Below, piece after piece: positions 7,737 through 17,485 of a stretch of DNA of 64,000 bases. Every line of letters starts with the position of its first letter. Positions within the stretch are counted from its first letter, which is position 1. Origin of the DNA: Vibrio sp. LaRot3 (GTDB lineage: Bacteria > Pseudomonadota > Gammaproteobacteria > Enterobacterales > Vibrionaceae); NCBI RefSeq assembly GCF_027587025.1, contig NZ_JAPPTI010000010.1:62001-126000 (forward strand), in the 5' to 3' direction. The position numbers and the translations under genes were made by a program. The notes below the pieces were generated by a model. That model had not been told where the DNA came from and searched no databases. It saw only the letters and a list, made by a program, of their open reading frames with translations.

Positions 7737-9590
7737 TTACTCGTCTAGGAAGCTGCGCAGAGTTTCTGAGCGGCTAGGGTGACGAAGTTTACGCAGTGCT
7801 TTTGCTTCAATCTGACGGATACGTTCACGAGTAACGTCGAACTGCTTACCCACTTCTTCTAGAGTGTGGTCAGTGTTCATATCGATACCAAAGCGCATAC
7901 GAAGTACTTTTGCTTCACGTGGCGTTAGACCCGCTAGTACGTCTTTTGTCGCGACTTTTAGGCTACCAGATGTAGCTGAGTCTAGTGGCAACTCAAGCGT
8001 AGTATCTTCGATGAAATCACCTAGATGCGAATCTTCGTCATCACCGATTGGCGTTTCCATTGAGATTGGCTCTTTAGCGATCTTCAGCACTTTACGGATC
8101 TTGTCTTCAGGCATTTGCATGCGTTCAGCCAGTTCTTCCGGTAATGGCTCACGACCCATCTCTTGTAGCATTTGACGAGAGATACGGTTTAGCTTGTTGA
8201 TCGTTTCGATCATGTGTACTGGAATACGGATCGTACGTGCTTGGTCCGCGATTGAACGAGTGATTGCCTGACGGATCCACCACGTTGCGTAAGTCGAGAA
8301 CTTGTAACCACGGCGGTATTCGAACTTATCAACCGCTTTCATTAGGCCGATGTTACCTTCTTGGATAAGATCCAAGAATTGCAGACCACGGTTGGTGTAC
8401 TTCTTAGCAATCGAGATTACTAGACGTAAGTTCGCTTCAACCATCTCTTTCTTCGCACGGCGAGCTTTTGCTTCACCGATAGACATACGACGGCTGATAT
8501 CTTTGATGTTCTGAACCGTCAGTGACGTTTCTTCTTCAATGATTTTCAGCTTAGTAATAGAGCGGCGGATGTCTTCTTCGCTCTTTTTTACTTTGTCCGC
8601 GTATGGTTTATCAGAAGAAAGAACTTCATCTAACCATGCTTCGCTTGACTCGTTGCCTGTAAAGAGTGCAATGAAAGATTTCTTCGGCATCTTACCGTAT
8701 TCAACCGTCGTCTTCATGATAAGACGTTCTTGAGTGCGAACGCGTTCCATTGAAGTACGCAGCTCTTCTACTAGGTAGTCGAACTGTTTTGGTGTTAGAC
8801 GGAATTCTTTGAAAACGTCGATAACCATTTCATGCGCAATTGTCGCTTTCGGGCTTTCAGAGCCGTACTCGTTCACTGCTAGCTGGTGGTTTTGGTGAGC
8901 ATTGCGAAGAGCCGTGAATTTTTCCAGAGCTAATTCTGGATCAATACCTGTATCTTCTTCTTCCTCATCCTCGTCGTCTTCAGCGTCCTCTTCTTTTTCT
9001 TCGTCTTCATCTTCTAGATCAGACTCAGCAAGCTCTGAACCGATGTGCGTTGCAGTTGGTGCTGCAGTCTCATCAGCGTCAGGATCAACGAAACCGGTAA
9101 TAAGGTCAGTTAGGCGAAGCTCTTCAGCTTGAATACGATCAAACTGTTCAAGAATGTATGGGATAGTACCTGGGTACTCAGCCACCGCGTTTTGAACTTG
9201 GTTAATACCATCTTCAATACGCTTAGCGATGTCGATTTCGCCTTCACGAGTTAGTAGCTCAACAGTACCCATCTCTCGCATGTACATGCGCACTGGGTCA
9301 GTGGTACGGCCAATCTCGTTCTCTACACTTGAAAGTGCAGCAGCGGCTGCTTCTGCAGCGTCTTCATCGGTAATGGTGTCATCATCATTCAATGCAAGAT
9401 CATCGGCATCAGGAGCAGTTTCCACCACTCGAATACCCATGTCATTAATCATCTGAATGATATCTTCAACCTGCTCAGAATCTACGATTTCTGCTGGCAG
9501 GTGGTCGTTTACTTCTGCGTAGGTCAGATAGCCTTGTTCCTTGCCTTTAATGACAAGTTGTTTTAGCTGTGACTGCGGATTTTGATCCAT
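7737..9590 (-). CDS. rpoD: RNA polymerase housekeeping sigma factor RpoD (sigma-70)
   Basis: 617 residues, full length for a gammaproteobacterial RpoD. Region 1.1 is at the N-terminus and region 1.2 near residues 95-130. A very acidic non-conserved segment (runs of D and E near 185-215) precedes region 2, which is near 380-450 with [25 protein letters not shown] and [14 protein letters not shown]. Region 4 is at the end ([20 protein letters not shown]), reading the -35 element. It directs core RNA polymerase to most promoters. It ends the macromolecular synthesis operon, 98 bases after dnaG. The start codon is ATG. Confidence 0.98.
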   Translation of the reverse strand: MDQNPQSQLKQLVIKGKEQGYLTYAEVNDHLPAEIVDSEQVEDIIQMINDMGIRVVETAPDADDLALNDDDTITDEDAAEAAAAALSSVENEIGRTTDPVRMYMREMGTVELLTREGEIDIAKRIEDGINQVQNAVAEYPGTIPYILEQFDRIQAEELRLTDLITGFVDPDADETAAPTATHIGSELAESDLEDEDEEKEEDAEDDEDEEEEDTGIDPELALEKFTALRNAHQNHQLAVNEYGSESPKATIAHEMVIDVFKEFRLTPKQFDYLVEELRTSMERVRTQERLIMKTTVEYGKMPKKSFIALFTGNESSEAWLDEVLSSDKPYADKVKKSEEDIRRSITKLKIIEEETSLTVQNIKDISRRMSIGEAKARRAKKEMVEANLRLVISIAKKYTNRGLQFLDLIQEGNIGLMKAVDKFEYRRGYKFSTYATWWIRQAITRSIADQARTIRIPVHMIETINKLNRISRQMLQEMGREPLPEELAERMQMPEDKIRKVLKIAKEPISMETPIGDDEDSHLGDFIEDTTLELPLDSATSGSLKVATKDVLAGLTPREAKVLRMRFGIDMNTDHTLEEVGKQFDVTRERIRQIEAKALRKLRHPSRSETLRSFLDE

Positions 9591-9688
9591 AGACGGTATC
9601 CAACTTAGTATCTGGTGAAGGAATTAGTATGCGAGATGCAAACCATACATATTAACAAATTAATTGATTGCTGCCTAATTAAACAGGG

Positions 9689-11452
9689 TTACGCTTTCAA
9701 ATCTAGCATTAGTGCTAGCAGCTCCCTTCTTTCGTCGGTTGATAAACCGATGCTTCTTTCTTTGGCTTGCAGGTTTTCAATTTGTTTTTCGACGCACTGG
9801 CAAATAATGTTATCCAATGAGTCTAAAAATATATCTTGTTCATTATCGTCATCGAGAGGGATTTCCCATCCTGCGAGACGAGCCAGTAACGGTTCTTGGT
9901 TACTGTTTCGCCAATGCTCTAGCAATTGGCCTGTCTTGATATGGGGATGCTGTTGACAATATTCAAGCACCTCAATGAATAAACTTAAGCCAGGAAGCGC
10001 GGTATCTCTCACACTTGTGAGGTCAGGTACCATTTCAGCATAGCTCGGATTCTGAATAAGCAAAGCGATCACCTCACGCATTGGCGTGCGTTTGATCTCT
10101 TTATGCGGCTGAGGTCGGGTTTCTTCCTTGCCTTGTTTGCTTATCAATTGTTGGAGCTGACGTTCATCCATAAGACCTAAGCGTTTACCTAATAAGTCTC
10201 TTAAGTAGAGACGTAAAGTTCCGCCAGGTACTTTATCAATGAGGGGTACAGCTAAACTTGTCAGCTTAGCCATCCCTTCTTTCGTTGACACATCAACTTG
10301 CTGCATCAACGAATTGAACATGAAGTCAGATAATGACATTGCACTATCAACTTGCTGTTCAAAAGCTTCTTTACCATGTTGGCGAATGTATGAATCTGGG
10401 TCTTCGCCATCAGGTAAAAACATAAATTTTAACTGCCGACCGTCGGTTAAGTACGGCAAGGCATTTTCCATTGCGCGCCATGCCGCGTCGCGGCCAGCTC
10501 GGTCACCGTCATAACAACAAACTACATGACTGGTTTGTCGAAATAGGATCTGTAAATGATCACCGGTTGTTGACGTACCTAGCGAGGCAACAGAGTAATC
10601 TACGCCATATTGAGCAAGCGCGACTACATCCATATAACCTTCTACGACAAGGATTCGAGATGGTTCACGGTATGCTTGAAGAACTTCATATAAACCATAA
10701 AGTTCCTTGCCTTTATGGAAGATTGGTGTCTCAGGTGAGTTGAGGTATTTAGGTGTACCATCACCTAGAACACGACCACCAAAACCAATCACTCGACCAC
10801 GACGATCACGAATAGGGAACATGACACGACCGCGAAAGCGATCATAGCGGTTGCCTTTATCGTTCTCAATCAACATACCGCCAGTGACAAGCATGTCTTG
10901 AGTTTGCTTTTGCTGGCCAAAGTTCTTACGAACAAGATCCCACTCGTCAGCTACATAGCCAACGCCAAATTTCTGTACGATCTCACCGGATAAGCCACGA
11001 TCTTTTAAATAATCGATGGCGATCTTACTGCTTGGTTGCTTAAGTTGATCACGGTAGAACTGGGCAATACTGCCTAAAAGATCGTAAAGATTGCGCTTTT
11101 GTTCGCTATTGGCTTGCGGCTGATCGTTACGAAACGATCCGCCTTGGCGTTGTTCGCGCGGTACTTCCAATCCAAGGAATGAGGCCAACTCTTCAATGGC
11201 TTCTACAAACTCTAAACGTTCGTATTCCATCAAGAAGTCGATGGCGTTGCCGTGTACGCCACAACCGAAGCAGTGATAAAACTGTTTCTCTTGGCTAACA
11301 CTAAAAGAAGGGGTCTTTTCGTTATGGAAAGGGCAGCAAGCGCTGTAGTTTTTGCCTTTTTTCTTAAGTTTTACGCGTGCATCAATGATATCGACGATAT
11401 CAAGCCGAGCGAGCAGATCATCTATGAAACTACGAGGGATGTGTCCTGCCAT
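9689..11452 (-). CDS. dnaG: DNA primase
   Basis: 587 residues. The N-terminal CHC2 zinc ribbon has Cys40, His43, Cys61 and Cys64. The catalytic core follows, with the TOPRIM motif VVEGYMDVVAL near 265 and the metal-binding CYDGDRAGRD near 310. The C-terminal DnaB-helicase-interaction domain fills the last 150 residues. It makes RNA primers for replication. It lies between yqeY and rpoD on one transcript. A hairpin at 11517-11556 separates it from yqeY, as a partial terminator does between rpsU and dnaG in E. coli, probably lowering primase dosage relative to S21. Confidence 0.98.
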   Translation of the reverse strand: MAGHIPRSFIDDLLARLDIVDIIDARVKLKKKGKNYSACCPFHNEKTPSFSVSQEKQFYHCFGCGVHGNAIDFLMEYERLEFVEAIEELASFLGLEVPREQRQGGSFRNDQPQANSEQKRNLYDLLGSIAQFYRDQLKQPSSKIAIDYLKDRGLSGEIVQKFGVGYVADEWDLVRKNFGQQKQTQDMLVTGGMLIENDKGNRYDRFRGRVMFPIRDRRGRVIGFGGRVLGDGTPKYLNSPETPIFHKGKELYGLYEVLQAYREPSRILVVEGYMDVVALAQYGVDYSVASLGTSTTGDHLQILFRQTSHVVCCYDGDRAGRDAAWRAMENALPYLTDGRQLKFMFLPDGEDPDSYIRQHGKEAFEQQVDSAMSLSDFMFNSLMQQVDVSTKEGMAKLTSLAVPLIDKVPGGTLRLYLRDLLGKRLGLMDERQLQQLISKQGKEETRPQPHKEIKRTPMREVIALLIQNPSYAEMVPDLTSVRDTALPGLSLFIEVLEYCQQHPHIKTGQLLEHWRNSNQEPLLARLAGWEIPLDDDNEQDIFLDSLDNIICQCVEKQIENLQAKERSIGLSTDERRELLALMLDLKA

Positions 11453-11516
11453 AAAACCTTAGAAAAATGCACTAACTGTGAATGAAGGAAGGCCTATTGA
11501 CCTTAAATCCTGAATA

Positions 11517-11556
11517 CAAACAAGCCGTGCGTTCCATCGGATTGCACGGCTTGTTG
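11517..11556 (-). terminator. Intra-operon terminator/attenuator between yqeY and dnaG
   Basis: On the minus strand CAAGCCGTGC pairs perfectly with GCACGGCTTG across a 13-base loop, followed by TTTGTATTC. It is placed between the stable-RNA-like start of the operon and dnaG, so partial termination is likely. E. coli has a known terminator at the equivalent place. Confidence 0.7.
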
Positions 11557-11573
11557 CAAATGGGTCTGGGAAA

Positions 11574-12020
11574 TTAAGCCAGTTTAGCGCGAACTAAACC
11601 ACTTACTTTACCCATATCTGCACGCCCTTGAATTTGTGGTTTAAGAACGCCCATTACCTTGCCCATGTCTTGCATGCCCGCTGCACCAGATTCTGCTACT
11701 GCACTGTCAACCAGAGCGGCAACTTCTTCATCGGTCAGTGGTCGAGGCATAAAGTCCTCAAGCACAGTAATTTCTGCTTTTTCCACGTCAGCTAAATCTT
11801 GACGACCCGCTGATTCGTATTGAGCGACAGAGTCGCGACGTTGTTTAACTAACTTCGTCAGCACAGCAAGGATGTCGTCGTCGTTCAGAGTAATCCGTTC
11901 GTCAACTTCACGTTGCTTAATTGCTGCTAGAGCTAAACGAATAGTGCCAAGGCGAACTTTGTCCTTGGCTTTCATCGCTAATTTTTGCTCATCTTTGAGT
12001 TTATCAATCAGAGCCATCAC
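11574..12020 (-). CDS. yqeY: GatB/YqeY domain protein
   Basis: 148 residues, all YqeY domain: an N-terminal helical part (LIDKLKDEQKLAMKAKDKVR, with IRLALAAIKQREVDE) and a C-terminal tRNA-binding-like helical part (DMGKVMGVLKPQIQGRADMG). The C-terminal module is related to the tail of GatB, the amidotransferase subunit, but no catalytic partner is nearby and the cellular role is not established. It lies 22 bases after rpsU in the macromolecular synthesis operon. E. coli lacks a gene here, whereas YqeY between rpsU and dnaG is common in Vibrio and many other bacteria. Confidence 0.92.
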   Translation of the reverse strand: MMALIDKLKDEQKLAMKAKDKVRLGTIRLALAAIKQREVDERITLNDDDILAVLTKLVKQRRDSVAQYESAGRQDLADVEKAEITVLEDFMPRPLTDEEVAALVDSAVAESGAAGMQDMGKVMGVLKPQIQGRADMGKVSGLVRAKLA

Positions 12021-12042
12021 TAAATCCTTTTAAACTTAGTGA

Positions 12043-12258
12043 TTAGTACAGGCGAACGCGACGAGCGTTTTCGCGAGCTAGCTTCTTAGCGTGACGCTTT
12101 TGAGCAGCTGCTTTAGCGCGTTTGCGAACTGTAGTTGGTTTTTCGTAGTGCTCACGACGACGCACTTCAGAAAGGATACCTGCTTTTTCGCAAGAGCGTT
12201 TGAAACGACGTAGTGCAACGTCGAACGGTTCGTTTTCACGTACTTTAACTACTGGCAT
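12043..12258 (-). CDS. rpsU: 30S ribosomal protein S21
   Basis: 71 residues, the normal length, highly basic, starting [20 protein letters not shown] and ending [10 protein letters not shown]21 assists initiation on the small subunit. It is first in the operon. AGGTGAAAGGC gives a good ribosome-binding site before the ATG. Confidence 0.98.
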
Positions 12259-12640
12259 ATGCCTTTCACCTCAGGGGTTATTCGTTAATGCTGGAACGTT
12301 AGTGAGCCAAACAGTTTTGTTTGGTCTCAAACCAGCTTGATCAAAAATGGTGCGGAATTTTAATCCGATCACTACGGCTTTGTAAAGCACTTTGTCGATT
12401 ATATACTCGTCGAAAGTTAACCGATGCGCTTATTAAAGCGAGGAAAGGAAAATTTTCCTTATTCTAGCAGTAAATAAGCGACTGAGAGTAGGTGAGATTT
12501 GGGGTTAACAAAGATGGCTCAATGAGTTTTTGTAACGATTTTTGAGCGTCAATCAAGATGGTCAACATTTGTTTGCTAGGCCAAGGCAAGGTAAGATTGC
12601 GCCAATTTTAAAATAGAAGACAGAAGCATCTGAGTTAACC
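12259..12640. promoter_or_regulatory. Divergent control region between rpsU and tsaD (382 bp)
   Basis: No gene is visible here. On the minus strand a TATAAT (12398-12403) may be the rpsU operon -10, but no good -35 precedes it at 16-18 bp. The transcribed leader contains a hairpin GAGCCAAAC/GTTTGGTCTC (about 12304-12329, one bulge), which could act on rpsU expression. The tsaD side has no clear promoter hexamers and a weak ribosome-binding site. Confidence 0.35.
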
Positions 12641-13657
12641 ATGCGTATTATCGGTATCGAGACCTCATGTGATGAAACGGGCATCGCTATTTATGACGAT
12701 GAAAAAGGGCTACTTTCCCACCAGCTGTACAGCCAGGTAAAACTGCATGCTGACTATGGTGGTGTAGTTCCTGAGCTAGCATCACGAGACCACGTAAAGA
12801 AAACCATTCCTTTGATTAAAGCGGCAATGGCAGATGCGAATCTTACGCCCAACGATATTGATGGTATTGCTTATACGGCTGGCCCTGGTTTAGTGGGAGC
12901 ATTGCTGGTTGGTGCAACCATTGGTCGCAGCCTTGCTTACGCATGGGGTGTTCCTGCGGTACCTGTTCACCATATGGAAGGGCACTTGCTTGCGCCAATG
13001 CTAGAAGACAACCCTCCGCTATTCCCATTTGTTGCGGTTTTGGTTTCTGGTGGTCATTCAATGATTGTTGAAGTGCAAGGTATTGGTGAATACACCATTC
13101 TTGGTGAATCTATTGATGATGCGGCTGGTGAAGCGTTTGATAAAACTGCGAAACTAATGGGCTTAGATTACCCAGGCGGTCCGCTGCTATCTAAATTGGC
13201 AGAAAAAGGCACGCCGGGTCGTTTTAAGTTCCCACGTCCTATGACAGATCGTCCGGGCTTAGATATGAGCTTTTCTGGTCTTAAAACCTTTACTGCTAAT
13301 ACGATCGCTGCTAATGGCGATGACGATCAAACTCGCGCTGATATTGCCTTGGCATTTGAAGAAGCGGTATGTGCCACACTGTCGATTAAGTGTAAACGCG
13401 CACTTGATCAAACGGGCTTAAAGCGCATTGTAATGGCGGGCGGTGTAAGTGCGAACAAGCGTTTACGAGCTGAGCTAGGTAAACTGGCTGAAAAAATGGG
13501 CGGTGAGGTCTACTACCCTCGCACCGAGTTTTGTACCGATAATGGTGCAATGATCGCTTATGCTGGTATGCAGCGTTTAAAAAATGGTGAAGTGGCGGAT
13601 CTTTCGGTACAAGCCACGCCACGCTGGCCAATTGATCAATTAGATCCAATTAAATAA
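12641..13657 (+). CDS. tsaD: tRNA threonylcarbamoyladenosine synthase subunit TsaD
   Basis: 338 residues, the usual length. It transfers the threonylcarbamoyl group to A37 of ANN-reading tRNAs, working with TsaB, TsaC and TsaE in the cytoplasm. The ASKHA-type fold starts [11 protein letters not shown]. The metal-binding HHMEGHL gives His111 and His115, and VSGGHS and [10 protein letters not shown] are present. It is divergent from rpsU, the same arrangement as in E. coli. The ATG at 12641 is the only sensible start. Confidence 0.97.
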   Translation: MRIIGIETSCDETGIAIYDDEKGLLSHQLYSQVKLHADYGGVVPELASRDHVKKTIPLIKAAMADANLTPNDIDGIAYTAGPGLVGALLVGATIGRSLAYAWGVPAVPVHHMEGHLLAPMLEDNPPLFPFVAVLVSGGHSMIVEVQGIGEYTILGESIDDAAGEAFDKTAKLMGLDYPGGPLLSKLAEKGTPGRFKFPRPMTDRPGLDMSFSGLKTFTANTIAANGDDDQTRADIALAFEEAVCATLSIKCKRALDQTGLKRIVMAGGVSANKRLRAELGKLAEKMGGEVYYPRTEFCTDNGAMIAYAGMQRLKNGEVADLSVQATPRWPIDQLDPIK

Positions 13658-13691
13658 TTAGCGATCGTTTTATATCAAACGTCTTATTTGT

Positions 13692-13730
13692 AAGCCGCTC
13701 AGCAAGGTTCGCCGTGAGCGGCTTTTTTTA
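13692..13730 (+). terminator. Terminator downstream of tsaD
   Basis: AAGCCGCTCA pairs with TGAGCGGCTT around a GC-rich 14-base loop, followed by a run of seven T, 35 bases after the stop. Confidence 0.88.
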
Positions 13731-13798
13731 TTTGCTTGATAACATTATCCTTATGTCCATTCAGAATTTATAAATCAATTATGAGCACGAGTAGAAGA

Positions 13799-14617
13799 AT
13801 GAATAAGTTTGCTATTGAAGGCCAGCAGATGGCTTATCAGGACATAGGCCAAGGCCCTGTCGTGGTTTTTGGCCATAGTTATCTGTGGGATGCACAGATG
13901 TGGGCACCGCAAGTTGAAGCGTTAAGCCAATCTTACCGTTGTATCGTGCCTGAGTTATGGGCTCATGGTGAGTCTGATTTCGCACCGAATGCGACTCGCT
14001 CGCTTAAAGATTATGCCCAACAAGTATTGGCACTGCTGGATCATTTAGACATTGAAGAATTTGCGGTCGTAGGTTTATCTGTCGGCGGGATGTGGGGCAG
14101 TGAGCTCGTCACGCTCGCTCCGCAGCGTGTCAAAGGTATTGTATTAATGGACACCTTTGTTGGCTTAGAGCCAGAAGTGGCACACAAAAAATACTTTACT
14201 ATGTTAGATGCAATCAGTGTTGCGCGAGCGGTTCCTGAGGCGATTGTTGATGCCGTCGTACCTCTGTTTTTTGCGAATGACGCTGAGCAAGATAACCCTG
14301 CGTTGGTGTCAGAATTTAGAAATAAGCTGTCTAACTTAAACGGAGATCAAGCGGTAGAAATCGCTCGTATTGGTCGAATGGTATTTGGCCGACGCGATCA
14401 AATTGAAGATCTTGAGAAGTTTGCACTGCCGACGCTTATTGCTGTGGGTCAGGAAGACATTCCGCGCCCTGTCCTTGAGTCATTCTTAATGAACGATTGT
14501 ATTAGCGGTTCTGAAATGATTCAGATCCCGAAAGCGGGGCATATATCTAACTTGGAGCAACCTGAGTTTGTTACGTCAATGCTAGACGACTTCTTAGCGA
14601 AGGTATTTGTGGTTTAG
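13799..14617 (+). CDS. Alpha/beta-fold hydrolase
   Basis: About 272 residues from the ATG at 13799; an ATG six codons upstream (13781) is equally in frame, and the longer frame starts at an unlikely TTG. The alpha/beta hydrolase signatures are an oxyanion-hole region VVFGHSYLWD, the nucleophile elbow GLSVGGMWG (catalytic Ser near residue 100), and the late catalytic His in AGHISNLEQPE. The acid is probably the Asp in VGQEDIPRP. The substrate is unknown; relatives include esterases, haloperoxidase-like and lactonase-like enzymes. It is a single gene between two terminators, with no operon partner. Confidence 0.85.
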   Translation: MNKFAIEGQQMAYQDIGQGPVVVFGHSYLWDAQMWAPQVEALSQSYRCIVPELWAHGESDFAPNATRSLKDYAQQVLALLDHLDIEEFAVVGLSVGGMWGSELVTLAPQRVKGIVLMDTFVGLEPEVAHKKYFTMLDAISVARAVPEAIVDAVVPLFFANDAEQDNPALVSEFRNKLSNLNGDQAVEIARIGRMVFGRRDQIEDLEKFALPTLIAVGQEDIPRPVLESFLMNDCISGSEMIQIPKAGHISNLEQPEFVTSMLDDFLAKVFVV

Positions 14618-14642
14618 CACGAGCTTTCGGAAAGATGATTTA

Positions 14643-14673
14643 AATGAAAAAAGGCCTCACGTTGAGGCCTTTT
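14643..14673. terminator. Bidirectional terminator overlapping the plsY stop
   Basis: AAAAGGCCTCA and TGAGGCCTTTT form an 11-bp stem with a 3-base loop, with A-run and T-run flanks on both sides. It serves the hydrolase on plus and plsY on minus. The last codons and TGA of plsY lie inside the stem. Confidence 0.88.
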
Positions 14674-15265
14674 GAGTATTCTTTTCACCAATTTTGGGCT
14701 CGGAGCCATCCAGTAAGCGGCGGATGTTTTGATGATGTCGAAATACAATTAAGCAGCAAAGCATGGCGACTGGTAAGGTGTAATGCGGTTTGATCATCCA
14801 AGTAAATAGAGGTGCTAGTAGTACCGTTACAATTGCTGCAAGAGATGAGTAACGAAAAGCGAAAGCGACGATCAGCCAAGTTACAATGATCATTGCAGTT
14901 AGATCTAATCCGATCGGAGCGATAGCACCCAGTGCAGTAGCAACTCCCTTGCCCCCTTTAAAGTGGAAAAATAGCGGATACATATGTCCGAGACAGGCTG
15001 CTATCGCCACTACGCCCAAGATAATAGGATCAATATTTAAGAAGTAGCCCCCCCAAACGGGGATCGTCCCTTTGAGCATGTCACACAGTAGTACTGAGAG
15101 CGCTGCTTTTTTACCGCCGATTCTCATCACATTGGTTGCGCCCGGATTGTTCGAGCCTACTCCACGCGGGTCAGGTAGTCTAAGCAACCGACAGATCAAC
15201 ACCGCACTTGAGATCGAGCCCAAGAGGTAGGCGAAAATGATCATGGCGAGTGCTAATGGCGTCAT
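14657..15265 (-). CDS. plsY: Glycerol-3-phosphate acyltransferase PlsY
   Basis: 202 residues with five to six membrane helices. It uses acyl-phosphate from PlsX to acylate sn-glycerol-3-phosphate in the inner membrane, starting phospholipid synthesis. Conserved loops are visible: [16 protein letters not shown] (motif 1), [12 protein letters not shown] (motif 2) and a late basic [18 protein letters not shown] (motif 3). It is divergent from folB, as in E. coli. The final codons overlap a terminator, so the C-terminal tail QKAST is probably variable. Confidence 0.96.
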   Translation of the reverse strand: MTPLALAMIIFAYLLGSISSAVLICRLLRLPDPRGVGSNNPGATNVMRIGGKKAALSVLLCDMLKGTIPVWGGYFLNIDPIILGVVAIAACLGHMYPLFFHFKGGKGVATALGAIAPIGLDLTAMIIVTWLIVAFAFRYSSLAAIVTVLLAPLFTWMIKPHYTLPVAMLCCLIVFRHHQNIRRLLDGSEPKIGEKNTQKAST

Positions 15266-15437
15266 AAAGAGTTAACTCAATGGAAACGGGTGTCTAAAAA
15301 GCAAGTTATTGATATCATATCGCGCTTGCTACGCTCAAACTACTTAGTGATAACAGTTTGTGCTGCAAATAGTACGATTTTTTCTCTTTATTGGGTATCC
15401 GACCTCTATAAAGAGCTAGCCATTAGGAAGCATTAGC

Positions 15438-15791
15438 ATGGACAAAGTTTTTATTGAGCAACTTGAAGTGATTACTACGATCGGTGTTTACGATTGGGAA
15501 CAAGAGATTAAACAGAAGCTAGTGCTTGATATTGAAATGGCGCATGACAATCGTCCGGCCGGCAAAAGTGATGATGTGGTTGATGCTTTGGATTACTCCA
15601 AAGTAAGTGAAGCGGTATTAAACCATATTGAAAATGGTCGTTTTCTATTGGTTGAACGCGTCGCTGAAGAGATTGCTGAAATCATCATGATTCAGTTTAA
15701 CGTGCCGTGGATCAAAATTCGTTTGACCAAACCTGGCGCTGTCGCTCAAGCAAAAGGGGTTGGTGTGGTGATTGAACGAGGCCAATTATGA
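15438..15791 (+). CDS. folB: Dihydroneopterin aldolase
   Basis: 117 residues, a normal length. It splits 7,8-dihydroneopterin to 6-hydroxymethyl-dihydropterin and glycolaldehyde in folate synthesis. The catalytic Glu is in GVYDWEQE (about residue 21) and the catalytic Lys in RLTKPGAV (Lys98). It overlaps folK by four bases (ATGA), and folK catalyses the next step, so the two are coupled. The ribosome-binding site is AGGAAG, about nine bases from the ATG. Confidence 0.96.
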   Translation: MDKVFIEQLEVITTIGVYDWEQEIKQKLVLDIEMAHDNRPAGKSDDVVDALDYSKVSEAVLNHIENGRFLLVERVAEEIAEIIMIQFNVPWIKIRLTKPGAVAQAKGVGVVIERGQL

Positions 15792-16282
15792 TCACTGCCT
15801 ATATTGGCATTGGTTCAAATATCGAACGAGAAAAGCACGTTGAAGCAGCGCTCAATGAGTTAGACCATTTAGGCGAACAACTCAGAATTTCAACCATTTA
15901 CGAGTGTGATGCGGTTGGTTTCGATAGTGAGCCGTTTTACAATCTTGTTGCAGAATTGAGAACCTCTTTAAGCTTAATGGAATTTTCACGGGCACTGCGT
16001 GATATTGAGCTTAAATGGGGTAGAAAGCTTGATGCAGGTAAATACGAGCCACGCACCGTTGACCTTGATTTAATTTTGTTTGGTGATCAGGTCTCAGAGC
16101 AGTCGCCTCAAGTTCCTAGGTGTGATATTTATAAATATCGATTTGTGATTCAACCTCTTAGCGAGCTGTGTCCAAACCTAGTTGTGCCTGAAGATGGCAG
16201 AACGATAGAACAAATTTTTAAGGCTGGGAGTGATTCTCAGCCACTTACTGCGGTAGAACCGTGGTTTACTTTTAGTCGTTAA
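15788..16282 (+). CDS. folK: 6-hydroxymethyl-dihydropterin pyrophosphokinase (HPPK)
   Basis: 164 residues. It transfers pyrophosphate from ATP to the product of FolB. Motifs: YIGIGSNIE at the N-terminus, [20 protein letters not shown] with the two magnesium-binding aspartates, and LILFGD. The gene is directly coupled to folB. In E. coli folK is elsewhere, next to pcnB, so the folB-folK pairing may mark a second, pathway-dedicated copy; whether another folK exists cannot be seen here. Confidence 0.95.
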   Translation: MITAYIGIGSNIEREKHVEAALNELDHLGEQLRISTIYECDAVGFDSEPFYNLVAELRTSLSLMEFSRALRDIELKWGRKLDAGKYEPRTVDLDLILFGDQVSEQSPQVPRCDIYKYRFVIQPLSELCPNLVVPEDGRTIEQIFKAGSDSQPLTAVEPWFTFSR

Positions 16283-16292
16283 TGAGATTGAA

Positions 16293-17096
16293 ATGAGTTA
16301 TTTTGAAGCCTTTATTTTGGCCTTAATTCAAGGTCTAACCGAGTTTTTGCCAATTTCTAGTTCGGCACACTTAATTCTACCTTCAGCGGTTTTAGGCTGG
16401 GAAGATCAAGGATTAGCGTTTGATGTGGCTGTCCATGTGGGTACGCTGTTAGCGGTCATGATTTATTTCCGCGCTGAAGTCGTATCTCTTCTATCCGCGT
16501 TTTTTGCCTCCATCTTTAAAGGTGATCGCAGTAAAGAAGCCAAGCTAGCATGGATGATTGTTCTTGCGACGATTCCTGCGGGTTTATGTGGCTTGCTATT
16601 AAAAGACTTCATCGAGCTTTATTTACGCAGCGCTTATGTGATTGCGACGACAACGATAGTGTTTGGTTTGTTGCTATGGTGGGTAGACAAAAACTCAGCA
16701 CTGATTGATGACGAATACCAAGCAACGTGGAAAAAAGCACTATTTATTGGCTTGGCTCAGGCTATGGCAATGATTCCAGGGACGTCTCGTTCAGGTGCAA
16801 CCATTACCGCAGCTTTATACCTTGGCTTTACTCGTGAAGCGGCCGCTCGTTTCTCATTTTTAATGTCTATTCCTATTATCTTATTAGCGGGTAGTTACTT
16901 AGGACTGAAGTTGGTCACCAGTGGTGAGCCTGTTCATTTCGGATTCTTAATCACGGGTATTGTGACATCGTTTGTTAGTGCTTACTTGTGTATCCATCTT
17001 TTCCTTAAGGCGATCTCACGTATGGGTATGACACCATTCGTCATCTATCGACTTATCTTAGGCTTTGGTTTATTTGCTTTTTTGGCATTAAACTAA
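16293..17096 (+). CDS. uppP: Undecaprenyl-diphosphate phosphatase (UppP/BacA)
   Basis: 267 residues, with seven to eight membrane helices. It dephosphorylates C55-PP to recycle the lipid carrier for cell-wall and O-antigen synthesis; overexpression is known to give bacitracin resistance. Conserved [19 protein letters not shown] (catalytic Glu) and [10 protein letters not shown] (catalytic Ser/Arg) are present. It follows folK by ten bases and ends the folB-folK-uppP run. Confidence 0.96.
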   Translation: MSYFEAFILALIQGLTEFLPISSSAHLILPSAVLGWEDQGLAFDVAVHVGTLLAVMIYFRAEVVSLLSAFFASIFKGDRSKEAKLAWMIVLATIPAGLCGLLLKDFIELYLRSAYVIATTTIVFGLLLWWVDKNSALIDDEYQATWKKALFIGLAQAMAMIPGTSRSGATITAALYLGFTREAAARFSFLMSIPIILLAGSYLGLKLVTSGEPVHFGFLITGIVTSFVSAYLCIHLFLKAISRMGMTPFVIYRLILGFGLFAFLALN

Positions 17097-17119
17097 CGTA
17101 ACGGTCACTTTTCTCTAGC

Positions 17120-17176
17120 AAGACCACATAAGCCAATCTCGCGCCAACAGCGACATTATGGTATATATGTGGTCTT
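17120..17176 (+). repeat. 11-bp perfect inverted repeat with long loop, uppP/ftsB gap
   Basis: AAGACCACATA (17120-17130) and TATGTGGTCTT (17166-17176) are perfectly complementary around a 35-base loop, followed by TCTATTTCTCTTCTTT. It may be a long-loop terminator for uppP, or an RNA element at the start of the ftsB transcript, 27 bases before the ATG. No consensus family recognised. Confidence 0.55.
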
Positions 17177-17203
17177 TCTATTTCTCTTCTTTAACAGAAC
17201 TTT

Positions 17204-17485
17204 ATGCGAGCTTTTGCACTGATCTTATTGTTATTGCTAGGTTGGCTCCAATACACATTGTGGTTGGGGAAAAATGGCATTGCTGATTTTCAAACTGTCT
17301 CGGCTGATATTGAAGTTCAAAACCAAGTGAATGCGAACTTAGTAAACCGCAATAACGAGATGTTTGCGGAAATTGATGACTTGCGCCAAGGTCTTGATGC
17401 CATTGAAGAGCGCGCTCGTCACGAACTAGGTATGGTTAAAGAGGGGGAAACCTTCTACCGAATTATCGGAGAGGAACATAAATAA
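17204..17485 (+). CDS. ftsB: Cell division protein FtsB
   Basis: 93 residues: one membrane helix near residues 3-20 ([15 protein letters not shown]), then a periplasmic coiled coil ([16 protein letters not shown]) and the conserved end [18 protein letters not shown]. FtsB forms the FtsQLB complex that activates septal peptidoglycan synthesis. It overlaps ispD by one base. The ftsB-ispD-ispF order matches E. coli. Confidence 0.96.
   Translation: MRAFALILLLLLGWLQYTLWLGKNGIADFQTVSADIEVQNQVNANLVNRNNEMFAEIDDLRQGLDAIEERARHELGMVKEGETFYRIIGEEHK

Noticed and set aside
8902..9132. Ser-rich plus-strand ORF
   Set aside because: Mirror of the Asp/Glu run of RpoD on the other strand.
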